From assembly GCA_020060215.1 (NCBI GenBank), contig JAGVAP010000074.1, forward strand, positions 1-64,000: DNA of 64,000 bases. Reading direction: 5' to 3'. The notes beneath the pieces are model-generated. The model saw only the letters and a program-made list of their open reading frames with translations. It did no database searches and was not told the DNA's origin. Both the position numbers and the translations under genes were made by a program. The DNA comes from Deltaproteobacteria bacterium (GTDB lineage: Bacteria; Desulfobacterota; DSM-4660; Desulfatiglandales; HGW-15). Numbering within the stretch: the first letter of the stretch is position 1; every line of letters begins with the position of its first letter. This document shows positions 1-9,352 of this stretch, in pieces.

Positions 1-2
1 CC

Positions 3-389
3 GTGCCGGACAGGACCGCCCCTCCGGAGAGCGCTCCCTCGCCGAGGCCTGCACCCGCCCCCGCCCCTCAGGAACAGATCCCTGAACCGAGACCGGAGTC
101 CACCCCGCGGACAATCGCATCCCTGCGTCTCGCCGAGCAGGCGCGGGCTTATCTCGATGCGGGGAAGCCCGACCAGGCGATCAGGACCCTGGAGAAGGCC
201 ATCAACCTCAATCCGTCAAGTGGGGAGAGCTTCTACTATCTGGCCGAGGCCTGGCTCATGAAGGGCAATCTTCGTCAGGCGCAGGAGTTCAACCGCCTGG
301 CCGGACTCCACCTGAAGTACAGTGAAGGGTGGGCGGCAAAGGTCCAGGGGCAGGCCGAGAGGATAAAGAAGGTAAGGAGTAGGGAGTAA
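3..389 (+). CDS. TPR-repeat protein, C-terminal part (5' end outside window)
   Basis: The reading frame is open to the window edge. The GTG at 3 is only the first start visible, so the gene probably begins upstream. Residues 5-38 are a Pro/Ala/Glu-rich linker. Residues about 42-110 hold TPR-like helix pairs (GKPDQAIRTLEKAINLNP, then a second repeat with YYLAEAWLMKGNLRQAQ). Such proteins are usually scaffolds or envelope-associated adaptors; no enzyme motif is visible. The last codons (KKVRSRE, stop) run into an AGTAGG-type low-complexity repeat, so the natural C terminus may have been replaced by repeat sequence. It converges on ldcA. The fold is well supported; the function is unknown. Confidence 0.6.
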   Translation: MPDRTAPPESAPSPRPAPAPAPQEQIPEPRPESTPRTIASLRLAEQARAYLDAGKPDQAIRTLEKAINLNPSSGESFYYLAEAWLMKGNLRQAQEFNRLAGLHLKYSEGWAAKVQGQAERIKKVRSRE

Positions 390-411
390 GCAAGCAGTAG
401 GGAGTGAAGAG
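366..411. repeat. AGTAGGGAGTAAG-type low-complexity repeat
   Basis: This is a purine-rich run of imperfect GTAAGGAGTAGGGAGTAAGC-like units. It overlaps the stop codon of the first gene. The same family occurs at 11730-11761 and, inverted, at 11879-11908. No coding or RNA signal is seen in it. Confidence 0.55.
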
Positions 412-488
412 AAAGACCGAGGGACGACCCGCCGTCGCTAGAACTATGGCGAGGCCGCTTCGCTGGGACGAATGGACCAGGAATCTGT

Positions 489-508
489 AGGAGCAAGCTC
501 CTGCTTGC
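489..508. repeat. Short REP-like hairpin
   Basis: AGGAGC (489-494) pairs with GCTCCT (497-502), and GCAAGC (493-498) pairs with GCTTGC (503-508), giving two mutually exclusive small stems. It lies between the convergent first gene and ldcA. A second simple repeat of GACCAAT/GACCAAG units follows at 613-644. There is no T-tract, so it is not called a terminator. Confidence 0.4.
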
Positions 509-651
509 GATTCCGCTACAATCGACGAGCAACGAAGGACGAATGGCCAACGACCACAGCCACCCGCAGCCCTCAACCCGCCGCCTCCATCACCAAAACC
601 CAATATCCGGACGACCAATGACCAATCACCAAGGACCAAGGACAACCGACG

Positions 652-1551
652 TCAACTCACCGGGGCTTCGGTCAACCTCAACGTCCTGCTTGCGGTATCC
701 AGGACTGCGGGGAGGCCCACGGGGAGGGTCATGTTGCGGTCGCCGTGCCCGATGGGGAACCCGTTGACAACCGCGATCCCAAGCCCTGCCGCCGAGTCGA
801 GGAGCAGCTCTTCGATCCGGGCTTTCTCGCCGCAATCCTCGAACTGACCTGCAATGATCGCGGCAACGTTCTTGAAAAAACCGCAGAGCCTCAAATGGGT
901 AAGCATGCGATCGATCCTGTAAGGGGGTTCTCCCCTGTCCTCCAGGAACAGGATCGCACCCCTCAGGTCCGGCATGTGTCGGGTGCCCACCAGGTGGCAC
1001 ATGAGAGTGAGATTGCCTCCCACCAGTCTCCCCTCTGCCTTGCCCTCTCTCAGCACGGCGCTCTCTTCGAGACTGAAGCTGCAGGGCCGGTCCGTTGAAA
1101 GGAGATGGACAAGGGCTTCCAGGTTGCCCCCATGGTTCCTGGAAAATTCCCTGACCGTGGGCCCGTGGAAGGTGACCAGGCCGGTCTTCCTGTAAATGGA
1201 AAAAAGCAGCGAGGTGATGTCGCTGTACCCAACCAGGATCTTTGGGTTCGCGCGGATGGCTTGGAAGCGGATTTTCGGAAGGAGCCTCATGGCCCCGTAC
1301 CCCCCGCGCGCGCAGAAGATCGCCTTCACATCCCTGTTTCGGAACGCGGAATGGAGATCCTCCAACCTGGCCTTGTCATCGCCGGCGAGGTATTCCTTTC
1401 TTTCGTAAAGGTGCTTTGCAGTCAGGACCTTGAAGCCCAGGGACTGCAGGCGGTCGATGCCGGGCAGGACCTCCGCAGGATCGACCGGGCCGGCCGGTGC
1501 AATGACGGAGACCGTGTCCCCGGGTTCCAGGCGTGGGGGTTTGATCATCAC
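652..1551 (-). CDS. ldcA: LD-carboxypeptidase, peptidase family S66
   Basis: This is a predicted cytoplasmic murein LD-carboxypeptidase that removes the terminal D-Ala from recycled tetrapeptides. The 299-residue length is normal for S66. The catalytic triad is readable: Ser110 in GYSDIT, Glu204 in [14 protein letters not shown], and His269 in [16 protein letters not shown]. The N-terminal [16 protein letters not shown] and the ARGGYG turn are family hallmarks. Its start overlaps the coaX stop by 4 bases (ATGA), so it is translationally coupled as the last gene of the ftsH-folP-coaX-ldcA operon. Microcin-immunity MccF proteins share the fold, but the housekeeping context favours cell-wall recycling. 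Confidence 0.9.
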   Translation of the reverse strand: MMIKPPRLEPGDTVSVIAPAGPVDPAEVLPGIDRLQSLGFKVLTAKHLYERKEYLAGDDKARLEDLHSAFRNRDVKAIFCARGGYGAMRLLPKIRFQAIRANPKILVGYSDITSLLFSIYRKTGLVTFHGPTVREFSRNHGGNLEALVHLLSTDRPCSFSLEESAVLREGKAEGRLVGGNLTLMCHLVGTRHMPDLRGAILFLEDRGEPPYRIDRMLTHLRLCGFFKNVAAIIAGQFEDCGEKARIEELLLDSAAGLGIAVVNGFPIGHGDRNMTLPVGLPAVLDTASRTLRLTEAPVS

Positions 1552-2315
1552 TGATTCCTCTTGAAGATGATGATCAGCCCCTCCAGGGTCAGGAACTCCT
1601 CCACATGGTCGATCGTCTCCGCCTCCCCGCAGATCAGGGGGGCAAGGCCCCCGGTTGCGATCACCGTCGGATCTTCCTCCATCTCCTTCTTGATCCTTTG
1701 GACGATCCCGTCGACCAGACCGGCGTACCCGTAAACGATTCCGACATTCATGCTGCTCATCGTATCTTTGGCGATCACCCTCTTGGGTTTGGCGAAGATC
1801 TCCACCCTCGGCAGTCTGGACGCCTTCTGGAACAGGGCCTCGCAGGAGATCAGCACCCCGGGGGAGATCGCCCCTCCCAGGTAGGCGCCGTCCCTTGAAA
1901 CGCAGTCGAACGTGGTCGCCGTACCGAAATCGATCACCACCAGACTGGTCCGATACTTCTCGTAGGCGGCCACGGAATTGACGATCCGATCGGCGCCGAC
2001 CTCCTTCGGATGGTCATAAAGGATCGGCATTCCGGTCCTTATGTCGGGACCGACGACAAGCGGTTTCACCTTGAAATAGCGACGGGAGAAATCCTCGAAG
2101 GTGTTCATGAGGGGCGGCACCACCGAGGAGATGATGATATGGCGCACGTCTTGGAGTCTTCGTCCGGAATGGGTGAACAGATTGTGCACCAGGATGCCCA
2201 GCTCGTCCGAGGTGATTTCCCTCTCTGTCCGCAGTCTCCAGTGGTTCAGGATCTTCTCCTCGTCACAAAGCCCCAGGACGATGTTCGTGTTGCCGATGTC
2301 TATGCAGAAAAGCAT
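1548..2315 (-). CDS. coaX: Type III pantothenate kinase
   Basis: It phosphorylates pantothenate in the first step of coenzyme A synthesis, in the cytosol. It has 255 residues, the usual CoaX size. The ASKHA-fold phosphate motif [11 protein letters not shown] is at residues 5-15, the [11 protein letters not shown] motif near 100, and [14 protein letters not shown] near 125. Type III enzymes characteristically use ammonium or potassium and are insensitive to CoA feedback. The start is ATG at 2315. No good ribosome-binding site precedes it, because an 18-bp tandem repeat lies directly upstream. It is fourth-base coupled to ldcA. Confidence 0.93.
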   Translation of the reverse strand: MLFCIDIGNTNIVLGLCDEEKILNHWRLRTEREITSDELGILVHNLFTHSGRRLQDVRHIIISSVVPPLMNTFEDFSRRYFKVKPLVVGPDIRTGMPILYDHPKEVGADRIVNSVAAYEKYRTSLVVIDFGTATTFDCVSRDGAYLGGAISPGVLISCEALFQKASRLPRVEIFAKPKRVIAKDTMSSMNVGIVYGYAGLVDGIVQRIKKEMEEDPTVIATGGLAPLICGEAETIDHVEEFLTLEGLIIIFKRNQ

Positions 2316-2320
2316 ATGCG

Positions 2321-2374
2321 GTTTCTCTGGTTTGTTTGGTTTCTCTGGTTTGTTTGGTTTCTCTGGTTTGTTTG
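2321..2374. repeat. 18-bp tandem repeat, three exact copies
   Basis: The unit GTTTCTCTGGTTTGTTTG occurs three times without mismatch at 2321, 2339 and 2357. A degenerate inverse-sense AAACCAGA/AAACCTGA stretch follows at 2394-2432 and reaches the folP stop. The block fills the folP-coaX gap and replaces the expected coaX ribosome-binding region. Confidence 0.85.
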
Positions 2375-2431
2375 GTTTTCCGTTTCTCGGTCGAACCAGA
2401 TAAACCCGAAAAACCTGAGAAACCAGAAAAA

Positions 2432-3301
2432 CTATTCCTCCGCCGTTCCCCTCCGGATCGCATCGGCCACCTTCACGGTTTCGACGGCCAGCTTCACGTT
2501 GTGGACCCTGACGATGTGCGCACCGTTCAGGGCCGCCGCCGCCACCGTGGCCATGGTCGCGTTGTCCCGATCCAGTTTCGGGTCTCCCAGGATGCGGCCG
2601 ATAAAGGCCTTTCTCGAGCTCCCCAGGAGGAGCGGCATGCCGAGAGCGTGAAACCGCCGGAGCTCCCTGATGATCATGAGGTTGTGGTCAAAGGTCTTTC
2701 CGAAGCCCACCCCGGGGTCCAGGACGATCAGCTCCCGCTGGACCCCCGCCAGGACGGCCCTCTCCGCCGCCTGTTTCAGGAACGCCATCACCTCGTGGAT
2801 GAGATCCACGTAGACCGGGTTGTCCTGCATGGTGCGGGGAGTCCCCTTCATGTGCATGAGGATCACGGGAACCTTCGCCGCCGCGGCAAGCGGCGCCATC
2901 CGGGGGTCGAACGCCATGGCGCTCACATCGTTGATGATGCAGGCCCCCGCGTTCAGGGCCTCGGCCGCGACCCGACCCTTGACCGTGTCGATGCTGATGG
3001 GAACCCTGACCTCCTTCGCCAGGGCCTGGATGACCGGGATCACCCGGTCCATTTCCTCCTGCTCGGCTACGTCCGCGGCATAGGGGCGCGTGGACTCCCC
3101 GCCGATATCCAGGATATCCGCACCCTCCTCCGCCATCCGGAGGCCGTGTTCGACCGCCGCTTCCCAGCGGAGGTAGCGCCCGGAGTCCGAAAAAGAATCG
3201 GGCGTCACATTGAGGACGCCCATGACGTGGGTTCTTTTCCCGAGGGCGAGCACACGGTTCCACCACTTCAGGACAAAGAGCTCGCTGGAAGGAGGGCTCA
3301 A
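2432..3301 (-). CDS. folP: Dihydropteroate synthase
   Basis: It condenses p-aminobenzoate with 6-hydroxymethyl-dihydropterin diphosphate to dihydropteroate in folate synthesis. It has 289 residues, a TIM-barrel enzyme of normal length. The first signature, [15 protein letters not shown], is at about residues 27-41; the [11 protein letters not shown] loop, the [13 protein letters not shown] motif and the C-terminal RVHNV segment are all present. The predicted start is a TTG that shares bases with the ftsH stop (TTGA overlap), so translation is probably coupled to ftsH. The C terminus runs into the AT-rich repeat before coaX. Confidence 0.95.
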   Translation of the reverse strand: MSPPSSELFVLKWWNRVLALGKRTHVMGVLNVTPDSFSDSGRYLRWEAAVEHGLRMAEEGADILDIGGESTRPYAADVAEQEEMDRVIPVIQALAKEVRVPISIDTVKGRVAAEALNAGACIINDVSAMAFDPRMAPLAAAAKVPVILMHMKGTPRTMQDNPVYVDLIHEVMAFLKQAAERAVLAGVQRELIVLDPGVGFGKTFDHNLMIIRELRRFHALGMPLLLGSSRKAFIGRILGDPKLDRDNATMATVAAAALNGAHIVRVHNVKLAVETVKVADAIRRGTAEE

Positions 3302-5127
3302 ACGGGTACAGCCTCCGCAGCCGCGATCTTCCCCTCCTTTTCACCCCTGATCGCATCCATGATCTGGTCAATGGCCTTGCAGTCCAGGGTCTCCTTGTCG
3401 AGGAGGGCGGCGGCGATTCCATGAAGCGCCTCGATGTTGTCCTTGATCATGGTATAGGTCTTCTGGTAGGCGTTCGTGACGATCCCGCTCACCTCGTCAT
3501 CGATCCGCTGCGCCGTGAGCTCGCTGTAATCCCTGTGCCGCGAGATCTCCCTTCCCAGGAAGATCTGCTCCTCCTTTTTCCCGAAGGTCAGGGGACCCAG
3601 GGTATCGCTCATGCCGAATTCGCATACCATCTTCCGGGCCAGGGTGGAGGCCCTTTCAATGTCATTGCCCGCCCCGGTGGTCTTCACGTTGAGCACCAGT
3701 TCCTCGGCGGCCCTCCCGCCCATGAGGATGCTGATGCTGCTCATGAGATAGTCCTTGGGATAGGTATGCTTCTCGTCCAGAGGCAGCTGCTGGGTAAGGC
3801 CGAGGGCCCTTCCCCGGGGGATGATGGTCACCTTGTGGATGGGGTCGGTGTTGGGAAGAAGCTTGGCGACCAGGGCATGGCCCGCCTCGTGATAGGCCGT
3901 CGTCCTCTTCTCGTCGTCGCTGATGATCATGCTCTTGCGTTCGGCCCCCATCAGGACCTTGTCCTTGGCGTCCTCCAGGTCCGCCATCTCCACCCGTTCT
4001 TTTCCGCGCCTTGCGGCCATCAGGGCCGCCTCGTTGACCATATTCTCCAGGTCCGCACCGGTGAAACCGGGTGTTCCCCTGGCGAGCGTGGTGACGCTGA
4101 CATCATCAGCAAGCACCGTCTTCTTCGCATGCACCTTCAGGATCGCCTCCCGGCCCTTGATGTCGGGGACGGGGACGACCACCTGCCGGTCGAACCTCCC
4201 CGGCCTCAGCAAGGCCGGGTCGAGCACATCCGGTCTGTTGGTCGCCGAGATGAGGATCACCCCTTCGTTGGACTCGAACCCGTCCATCTCCACCAGCAGC
4301 TGGTTCAGGGTCTGCTCCCTCTCATCGTGGCCCCCGCCGAGACCCGCGCCCCTGTGGCGGCCCACCGCATCGATCTCGTCGATGAAGATGATGCAGGGGG
4401 CGTGCTTTTTCCCCTGCACGAAGAGGTCTCTCACCCTGGACGCACCGACGCCGACGAACATCTCCACGAAGTCCGAGCCGCTGATGCTGAAGAACGGGAC
4501 CCCGGCCTCGCCGGCAATGGCCCGGGCAAGAAGGGTCTTCCCCGTGCCGGGGGCGCCCACCAGAAGCACGCCCTTGGGGATCCTGCCCCCCAGGCGGGTG
4601 AATCTCTTCGGGTCGCGCAGGAACTCGATGATCTCATGGAGCTCCTCCTTGGCCTCTTCGATGCCGGCTACGTCATCGAAGGTCACCCGTTCCTGGGAAT
4701 CGCTCATCAGCCTTGCCCTGCTCTTCCCGAAGGAGAGGGCCTTTCCTCCCCCCACCTGCATCTGGCGCATGAAGAACACCCATACCCCGATCAGGAGGAG
4801 CATGGGGACCCAGGAGAGAAAGACCTGGAACCAGGAGGAGTCCTCCTGAGGCTTGGCCGCGATCTTGACCCCTTTGCTGCGCAGCAGGCTGATCATCTCG
4901 GGATCTTTTGGGGCATAGGTCTTGAAAGGTCCCTGTGAGGAGATGCCCGAGATGTTGTCGCCCTGAATCGTCACCTGGCTTACGCTGACGCTCTCCACCA
5001 TGCTGAGAAAATCGCTGTAGCCAAGAGCAGAGCTGCCTCTGTCCGGCTGCCTGAAGACCTGAAAGAGGAGAACCATGATCAGGCTGATCACGAGCCAGAG
5101 GGCAAGATTTTTATAGAATGGATTCAA
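3298..5127 (-). CDS. ftsH: ATP-dependent zinc metalloprotease FtsH
   Basis: This is a membrane-anchored AAA+ protease for quality control of membrane and regulatory proteins. It has two transmembrane helices (about residues 8-26 and 103-120), a Walker A motif GAPGTGKT near 193-200, a Walker B motif [12 protein letters not shown], an SRH region [17 protein letters not shown], and the zinc site HEAGH near 416. The length of about 610 residues is standard. TTG codons at 5133 and 5127 are both possible starts. AGGAGG at 5142-5137 sits only 3 bases from the first but 9 from the second, so 5127 (giving [11 protein letters not shown], the usual FtsH beginning) is preferred. It is first in the minus-strand operon. 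Confidence 0.95.
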   Translation of the reverse strand: MNPFYKNLALWLVISLIMVLLFQVFRQPDRGSSALGYSDFLSMVESVSVSQVTIQGDNISGISSQGPFKTYAPKDPEMISLLRSKGVKIAAKPQEDSSWFQVFLSWVPMLLLIGVWVFFMRQMQVGGGKALSFGKSRARLMSDSQERVTFDDVAGIEEAKEELHEIIEFLRDPKRFTRLGGRIPKGVLLVGAPGTGKTLLARAIAGEAGVPFFSISGSDFVEMFVGVGASRVRDLFVQGKKHAPCIIFIDEIDAVGRHRGAGLGGGHDEREQTLNQLLVEMDGFESNEGVILISATNRPDVLDPALLRPGRFDRQVVVPVPDIKGREAILKVHAKKTVLADDVSVTTLARGTPGFTGADLENMVNEAALMAARRGKERVEMADLEDAKDKVLMGAERKSMIISDDEKRTTAYHEAGHALVAKLLPNTDPIHKVTIIPRGRALGLTQQLPLDEKHTYPKDYLMSSISILMGGRAAEELVLNVKTTGAGNDIERASTLARKMVCEFGMSDTLGPLTFGKKEEQIFLGREISRHRDYSELTAQRIDDEVSGIVTNAYQKTYTMIKDNIEALHGIAAALLDKETLDCKAIDQIMDAIRGEKEGKIAAAEAVPV

Positions 5128-5133
5128 CTTCAA

Positions 5134-5563
5134 AGACCTCCTGCGGTTCTATGCAAACCCCTGGCGACCTGCATACAGGGATTTATTAGGCACCCTGCTA
5201 GTATACCCGGATTTAGACAGAAGTTCTACAGGTCTTCTCAAGGGCCGGCGATGTGCTGATTTGCCGGACGATGGCGGATTAGTCCCCGTAAGATATGATA
5301 TTTCCGGCTCCGTGTCATCAACATTCCACATTCCGCAACTCCAACACCCTGAATCCCACCAATACTTAAGGACCACCGTCAACCCCCCGCTTGCAGTCGG
5401 AAAAACCTGCCACCTTTTTGACGATTTTGCCTATCCCGGAGCTTCACGCCCTACGCCTCTTCCGGTAAGTCATTAAAAATACATGTTCTTACTTCATGGC
5501 ATATAGATTGCTCTATTGTCCAGTCATTGAACGGACGATGTAGGCACAGGGGCGACGAAATTT
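5134..5563. other. Divergent intergenic region between ftsH and the glycan island
   Basis: This 430-bp stretch separates the minus-strand housekeeping operon from the plus-strand island. It is less GC-rich than its surroundings and carries no convincing ORF. It should contain the ftsH promoter and the promoter of the winged-helix gene. I see only isolated -10-like hexamers (TATACT on the minus strand at 5205-5200, TATAGA near 5499) without matching -35 boxes, so no promoter is called. Confidence 0.5.
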
Positions 5564-6187
5564 ATGATCCGACTTTCGGAATCCAGCTTTCACACACCGA
5601 CCACCAGGATGAGGCGGCTTTCGGTCCTGCTGGCGATCCACAATTCCCCGAGGCTCAGCCAGCACAAGATTGCACAGATGACCAACCTGAGCAGCTCCAT
5701 GGTGAACAACTACATGAAGCGGCTGCAGCAGGAGGGTTTGGTGAGGATGACCGGAAAGACCAACCGGACCCAGCGGTACCACCTGACCCCCCATGGGCAG
5801 AAGGAGCTCTTTGCGCTCATCCTCAAGTACTCGGCAGAGGTGATCCAGCTCTACAGCGCGGCAAAGAGGCAGGTGGCGGAGAGACTCGTGCGGTTCCATT
5901 CCGAAGGCATACGGTCCATCGCGCTCTTTGGGGCCGCCGAGACCGCCGAAGTCGTCCATGCCGCACTGAAGGATACACCCCTTACGGTGACCGGCATCGT
6001 GGACAGCAACCCGGGCAAGCAGGGCACGCGTTTCAACGGGTTCGTCGTCGGCCCCCCCGAATCGCTGAGAGAGATGAACGCCGATGCCATCCTGATCACC
6101 TCGTTCGCCCGCCAGGAAGAGATCCACGGCTGCATACAGCAGGTGCTCGGGGACGGGGTGCAGGTGAGGAAGCTTTCGGATCTTTAG
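5564..6187 (+). CDS. Winged-helix regulator with C-terminal Rossmann-like (PglD-N/CoA-binding-like) domain
   Basis: Residues 15-80 form a MarR-type winged helix: SQHKIAQMTNLSSSMVNNYM is the helix-turn-helix, and the wing ends in TQRYHLTPHGQKEL. Residues about 112-205 form a separate alpha/beta domain beginning SIALFGAAETAEVVHAAL and continuing GIVDSNPGKQG and ADAILITSF. This is the pattern of the nucleotide-binding N-terminal domain of PglD-type sugar acetyltransferases and CoA-binding proteins. The same domain, fused to a methyltransferase, recurs in this window at 42977. Placed first in the island, it is a plausible ligand-sensing regulator of the glycan genes; that role is inference. Confidence 0.75.
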   Translation: MIRLSESSFHTPTTRMRRLSVLLAIHNSPRLSQHKIAQMTNLSSSMVNNYMKRLQQEGLVRMTGKTNRTQRYHLTPHGQKELFALILKYSAEVIQLYSAAKRQVAERLVRFHSEGIRSIALFGAAETAEVVHAALKDTPLTVTGIVDSNPGKQGTRFNGFVVGPPESLREMNADAILITSFARQEEIHGCIQQVLGDGVQVRKLSDL

Positions 6188-6198
6188 GAGATGGATCT

Positions 6199-6265
6199 GC
6201 CACAAAGGCACTGAGGCACGAAGAAAACGACAATAGCTCTCTTGGTGTCTTTGTGTCTTAGTGGC
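6199..6265. repeat. Imperfect inverted repeat, CCACAAAGGCAC family
   Basis: A 25-base left arm starting GCCACAAAGGCACTGAGG (6199) pairs imperfectly (about 18 of 25) with a right arm ending GTGTCTTAGTGGC (6265), around an 18-base loop. A related half element lies at 10501-10540. It fills the gap before the Rmd-like gene and could form a long hairpin in the transcript. Confidence 0.6.
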
Positions 6266-6306
6266 GGGATTTGATTGCGGCCGTAAGGCTCGCGTTAGGG
6301 GATAGC

Positions 6307-7353
6307 ATGAGGGTACTGATCACAGGCATCACGGGCATGGCCGGGAGCCATCTGGCGGAATACCTGGCCGTTCGCGGGGACTGCGAGATCCATGGGACCC
6401 TCCGGTGGAGGAGCAACCGGGAAAACATCGCCTCCGTCGAGAAGGAGATCATCCTCCACGAGTGCGAATTGAGAGACCCCTATGCCGTGACCCGGCTGCT
6501 CAGGGACATCCGGCCCCATCGGATCTATCATCTGGCCTCCCAGAGCAACGTGGCGGCAAGCTGGATCGCACCGCGGGAGACCCTGGTCAACAACATCACG
6601 GCGCAGCTCAACATCCTCGAGTCCTTGAAGCTCCTCGACCAGGGGGAGACCCGGGTCCATGTCGCGGGCAGCTCCGAGGAATACGGCATGGTTCAACCGG
6701 GCGAGCTGCCGGTGAAGGAATCCAACCCCCTGAGGCCGACCAGTCCGTACGGGGTGAGCAAGGTGACCCAGGATACGATGGCCTACCAGTACTGCCAGAA
6801 TTTCGGGCTCCACATCGTCCGGACCCGGTGCTTCAACCACACGGGTCCGAGGCGGAGCGACTCGTTTGCCACATCCAGCTTCGCCAGACAGATCGTGGAG
6901 ATCGAATCGGGCATGAGAGAGCCGGTCATCCAGGTCGGCAATCTCCTGGCCGAGAGGGATTTCACGGACATCCGGGACGTGGTCCGGGCGTATCATCTCG
7001 CGCTGGAGCGCTGCGAGCCCGGGAGTGTCTACAACATCGGATCGGGCAGGGCGACCAGCCTGAAGCGCGTCCTGAACCTGCTCCTCACCATGAGCCGCAT
7101 GGCGATCCGGATCGAGAAGGACGAACGCCGCATGCGGCCCTCCGACGTCCCGGTCCTCGTGGCGGATACCGCCGCGTTCAGGGCCAGGACAGGATGGGTC
7201 CCTCAGATCCCCCTCGAGCAGAGCCTCTCCGACCTGCTGGAATACTGGCGGATGAGACTGCACCGAAGGGACAGGACGGAGACGGATGGTTTTCACCCGC
7301 TGGACGAGCGGCTCTGCGTGGGGCTGCAGCAGGAAGGATGGGGAGAGAGGTAG
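6307..7353 (+). CDS. NAD(P)-dependent sugar-nucleotide reductase/dehydratase (Rmd/GMD-like SDR)
   Basis: This is an extended short-chain dehydrogenase acting on a nucleotide sugar in the cytosol. The Rossmann motif GITGMAGSHLAEYL is at residues 6-19 and the catalytic Y-x3-K is in SPYGVSK. NHTGPRR, GNLLAERDFTDIRDVVRAYH and the C-terminal RPSDVPVLVADTAAFRARTG pattern match GDP-6-deoxy-4-keto-mannose reductase (Rmd) and GDP-mannose 4,6-dehydratase more than generic epimerases. The start is ATG 6307 with AGGGGAT upstream, rather than the TTG at 6271. It ends two bases before neuB. The exact substrate is not certain; in this neighbourhood it could act on a UDP-linked precursor of the nonulosonate. 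Confidence 0.82.
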   Translation: MRVLITGITGMAGSHLAEYLAVRGDCEIHGTLRWRSNRENIASVEKEIILHECELRDPYAVTRLLRDIRPHRIYHLASQSNVAASWIAPRETLVNNITAQLNILESLKLLDQGETRVHVAGSSEEYGMVQPGELPVKESNPLRPTSPYGVSKVTQDTMAYQYCQNFGLHIVRTRCFNHTGPRRSDSFATSSFARQIVEIESGMREPVIQVGNLLAERDFTDIRDVVRAYHLALERCEPGSVYNIGSGRATSLKRVLNLLLTMSRMAIRIEKDERRMRPSDVPVLVADTAAFRARTGWVPQIPLEQSLSDLLEYWRMRLHRRDRTETDGFHPLDERLCVGLQQEGWGER

Positions 7354-7354
7354 G

Positions 7355-9250
7355 ATGGCGCCCGCGGAAACCATGGGGAATGCAGTGACCATCCGGATCG
7401 GGAACCGGACCGTCGGCTCCGAGCACCCCACCTACATCATTGCGGAGATCGGGATCAACCACAACGGGGACCCCGGGGTTGCAGAGAGGCTCATCGACGC
7501 CGCCGCCGACGCAAAAGTGGATGCGGTCAAATTCCAGAAGAGGCACCTCCCCTCTCTTTACCGCGACGATGTGCTTACGGAAACGCTCAAGTACGAGCAG
7601 CACTTCCAGTACATGATCCCCATCCTGAAGCAGGTCGAGCTCCCTGAAGAGGCGTTTGTCCGGCTCAAGACGTACAGCCAGGAGCGCGGCCTGGAATTCC
7701 TCTGCACCCCCTTTGACCCGGCGAGCGCCGATTTCCTGGCCGGGCTCGGGGTGAACGGGTTCAAAATCGCGTCGGCAGACCTCAGCAACCTGCCGCTGCT
7801 CGACCACGTCGCCTCCTTCGGAAAACCCATGATCGTCTCCACGGGCATGTCCTACTGGCAGGAGATCGAGCGTGCGGTGGATCTCCTGAAGAGACGGGAC
7901 GTCCCCTTTGCCCTCCTCCACTGCAGGAGCGTCTACCCCGTGTGGCCGCGCGAGGTCAACCTCAGGATGATCAACCGGCTGAGCAGGTTCGGCTGCCCGG
8001 TGGGTTACTCTGGCCATGATATCGGGATCATCATCCCCCTGATCGCCGCGTCCATGGGCGCGAGCATCATCGAGAAGCACATCACCATGGACAAGAGGAT
8101 GACCGGGCCGGACCACAAGATCAGCCTCGAGCCGCACGAACTCAAGCGGCTCGTACGCGACATCCGGGTGGCGGACCAGGCCATGGGCAAGAGCAAGCGG
8201 TTCCTGATGCGGGGCGAGATCCTGAACCGGGAGCTGTTCGGCAAGAGCCTGACCGCGTCCGCGGATATCGCGAAGGGGACGAGGATCACCGAAGCCATGG
8301 TGCTCGCCCGGGGCCCGGGCAAGGGACTCTCCCCCAGCAGGATAGGCGATCTGGTCGGCCGTGAGATCAGCAGGGATCTGAAGAAGGGTGATTTCTTCCT
8401 GGACGAGGATGTGGAGGGGGAGTGCGTTCTGGATTTCCACAACTCCTTTCGCACCCGCTGGGGGCTGATCAGCCGGTTCGGCGACCTGGAGGAGATGCTC
8501 GGATACGGCCCCAGGGTGATCGAGTTTCACCTGGCGGAGAAGGATTTCCACCTCGGTTTCCGACCCGAGCGGACATATGGGCAGGAACTGGTCGTCCACG
8601 CGCCGGAATACATCGACGGGAGGCTCTTCGACCTGTGCAGCGGGAGCGAGGAGATCCGGGCCGCATCGGTCCGACTCCTGCAGAAGACCATCGACCTCTG
8701 CCAAGGACTGGCGCCCTTCTTCCAAGGCAGACCCAAGATCATTGTCCACCCGGGCGCCATGAGCCTGAACTCGAAGCTGAACGAGAGCGCTCTGAGGGCG
8801 GCCCTTTTGAACTCCCTCTCTCAGATCAGGAGCAACGGGGAGGAGATCCTGCTCGAGAACCTTCCCCCCTACCCCTGGTATTTCGGGGGGCAGTGGAAGG
8901 GAAATTACTTCATGGACAGCGACTCCATCCGTTCGCTGTGCGAGGACGCGGGGCTCTCCATCTGCTTTGATCTGTCCCACGCAGCCCTTTACTGCAATGC
9001 CAAGGGAAAGGACCTTTCCGCCTTTATCGAGAAGGTGCTGCCCCTGGTTCGCCACATCCACTTCGCCGATGCCTACGGCCTCGACGGCGAAGGGGTGGCG
9101 ATCGGGGAAGGCGACATCGACTTCGACCGGATCATGCCGCTCTTCGCCTCCTATGAAGGAACCTGGGTGCCCGAGATCTGGCGGGGCCATGTCCACAAGG
9201 GAAAAGGATTCATCCAGGCGTTGGTGAGACTGAGGCAGTACGACATCTAG
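7355..9250 (+). CDS. neuB: NeuB-type nonulosonate synthase fused to a sugar isomerase/epimerase-like TIM barrel
   Basis: Residues 10-265 are a NeuB barrel that condenses phosphoenolpyruvate with a six-carbon amino sugar to give a nine-carbon acid. Visible motifs are YIIAEIGINHNGD, DAVKFQ, STGMSYW, GYSGHDIG and EKHITMDKRMTGPDHKISL. Residues about 285-350 are the SAF (antifreeze-like) domain. Residues about 355-631 are a second barrel of the xylose-isomerase/AP-endonuclease-2 type, with VIEFHLAEKDFH, HPGAMSLNSKL, EEILLENLPP, CFDLSHAALYC and HIHFADAYG carrying the usual Glu, His and Asp metal ligands. Plain NeuB is about 350 residues, so this is a fusion. The start is ATG 7355 after GGGAGAGAGG. 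The product could be sialic, legionaminic or a related acid. Confidence 0.9.
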   Translation: MAPAETMGNAVTIRIGNRTVGSEHPTYIIAEIGINHNGDPGVAERLIDAAADAKVDAVKFQKRHLPSLYRDDVLTETLKYEQHFQYMIPILKQVELPEEAFVRLKTYSQERGLEFLCTPFDPASADFLAGLGVNGFKIASADLSNLPLLDHVASFGKPMIVSTGMSYWQEIERAVDLLKRRDVPFALLHCRSVYPVWPREVNLRMINRLSRFGCPVGYSGHDIGIIIPLIAASMGASIIEKHITMDKRMTGPDHKISLEPHELKRLVRDIRVADQAMGKSKRFLMRGEILNRELFGKSLTASADIAKGTRITEAMVLARGPGKGLSPSRIGDLVGREISRDLKKGDFFLDEDVEGECVLDFHNSFRTRWGLISRFGDLEEMLGYGPRVIEFHLAEKDFHLGFRPERTYGQELVVHAPEYIDGRLFDLCSGSEEIRAASVRLLQKTIDLCQGLAPFFQGRPKIIVHPGAMSLNSKLNESALRAALLNSLSQIRSNGEEILLENLPPYPWYFGGQWKGNYFMDSDSIRSLCEDAGLSICFDLSHAALYCNAKGKDLSAFIEKVLPLVRHIHFADAYGLDGEGVAIGEGDIDFDRIMPLFASYEGTWVPEIWRGHVHKGKGFIQALVRLRQYDI

Positions 9251-9352
9251 AAGCAGATCTGGCCGGAGCAGTTTTTAGACACATTCAAACGAGTAAACAA
9301 AGACTTACAACGATTCGGCCCCTGTAATCGAAGGGGCGGAGCCATGTGTGAA

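Noticed and set aside
2321..2374. Possible CRISPR array at the 18-bp repeats
   Set aside because: Units are contiguous, without spacers, and no cas gene is present.
5200..5205. ftsH promoter -10 box TATACT (minus strand)
   Set aside because: No acceptable -35 hexamer at 16-18 bases (TAGAAC or GTAGAA), so it is not reported as a promoter.
5149..5382. 77-residue minus-strand ORF in the divergent gap
   Set aside because: It has no start signal, no motif and unusual composition, and covers the ftsH leader.
5418..5423. TTGACG as a -35 box for the winged-helix gene
   Set aside because: No -10 hexamer at a suitable distance.
7178..9196. 672-residue open frame antisense to neuB
   Set aside because: It mirrors the codon pattern of neuB on the other strand, has no family motifs, and is typical of high-GC shadow frames.
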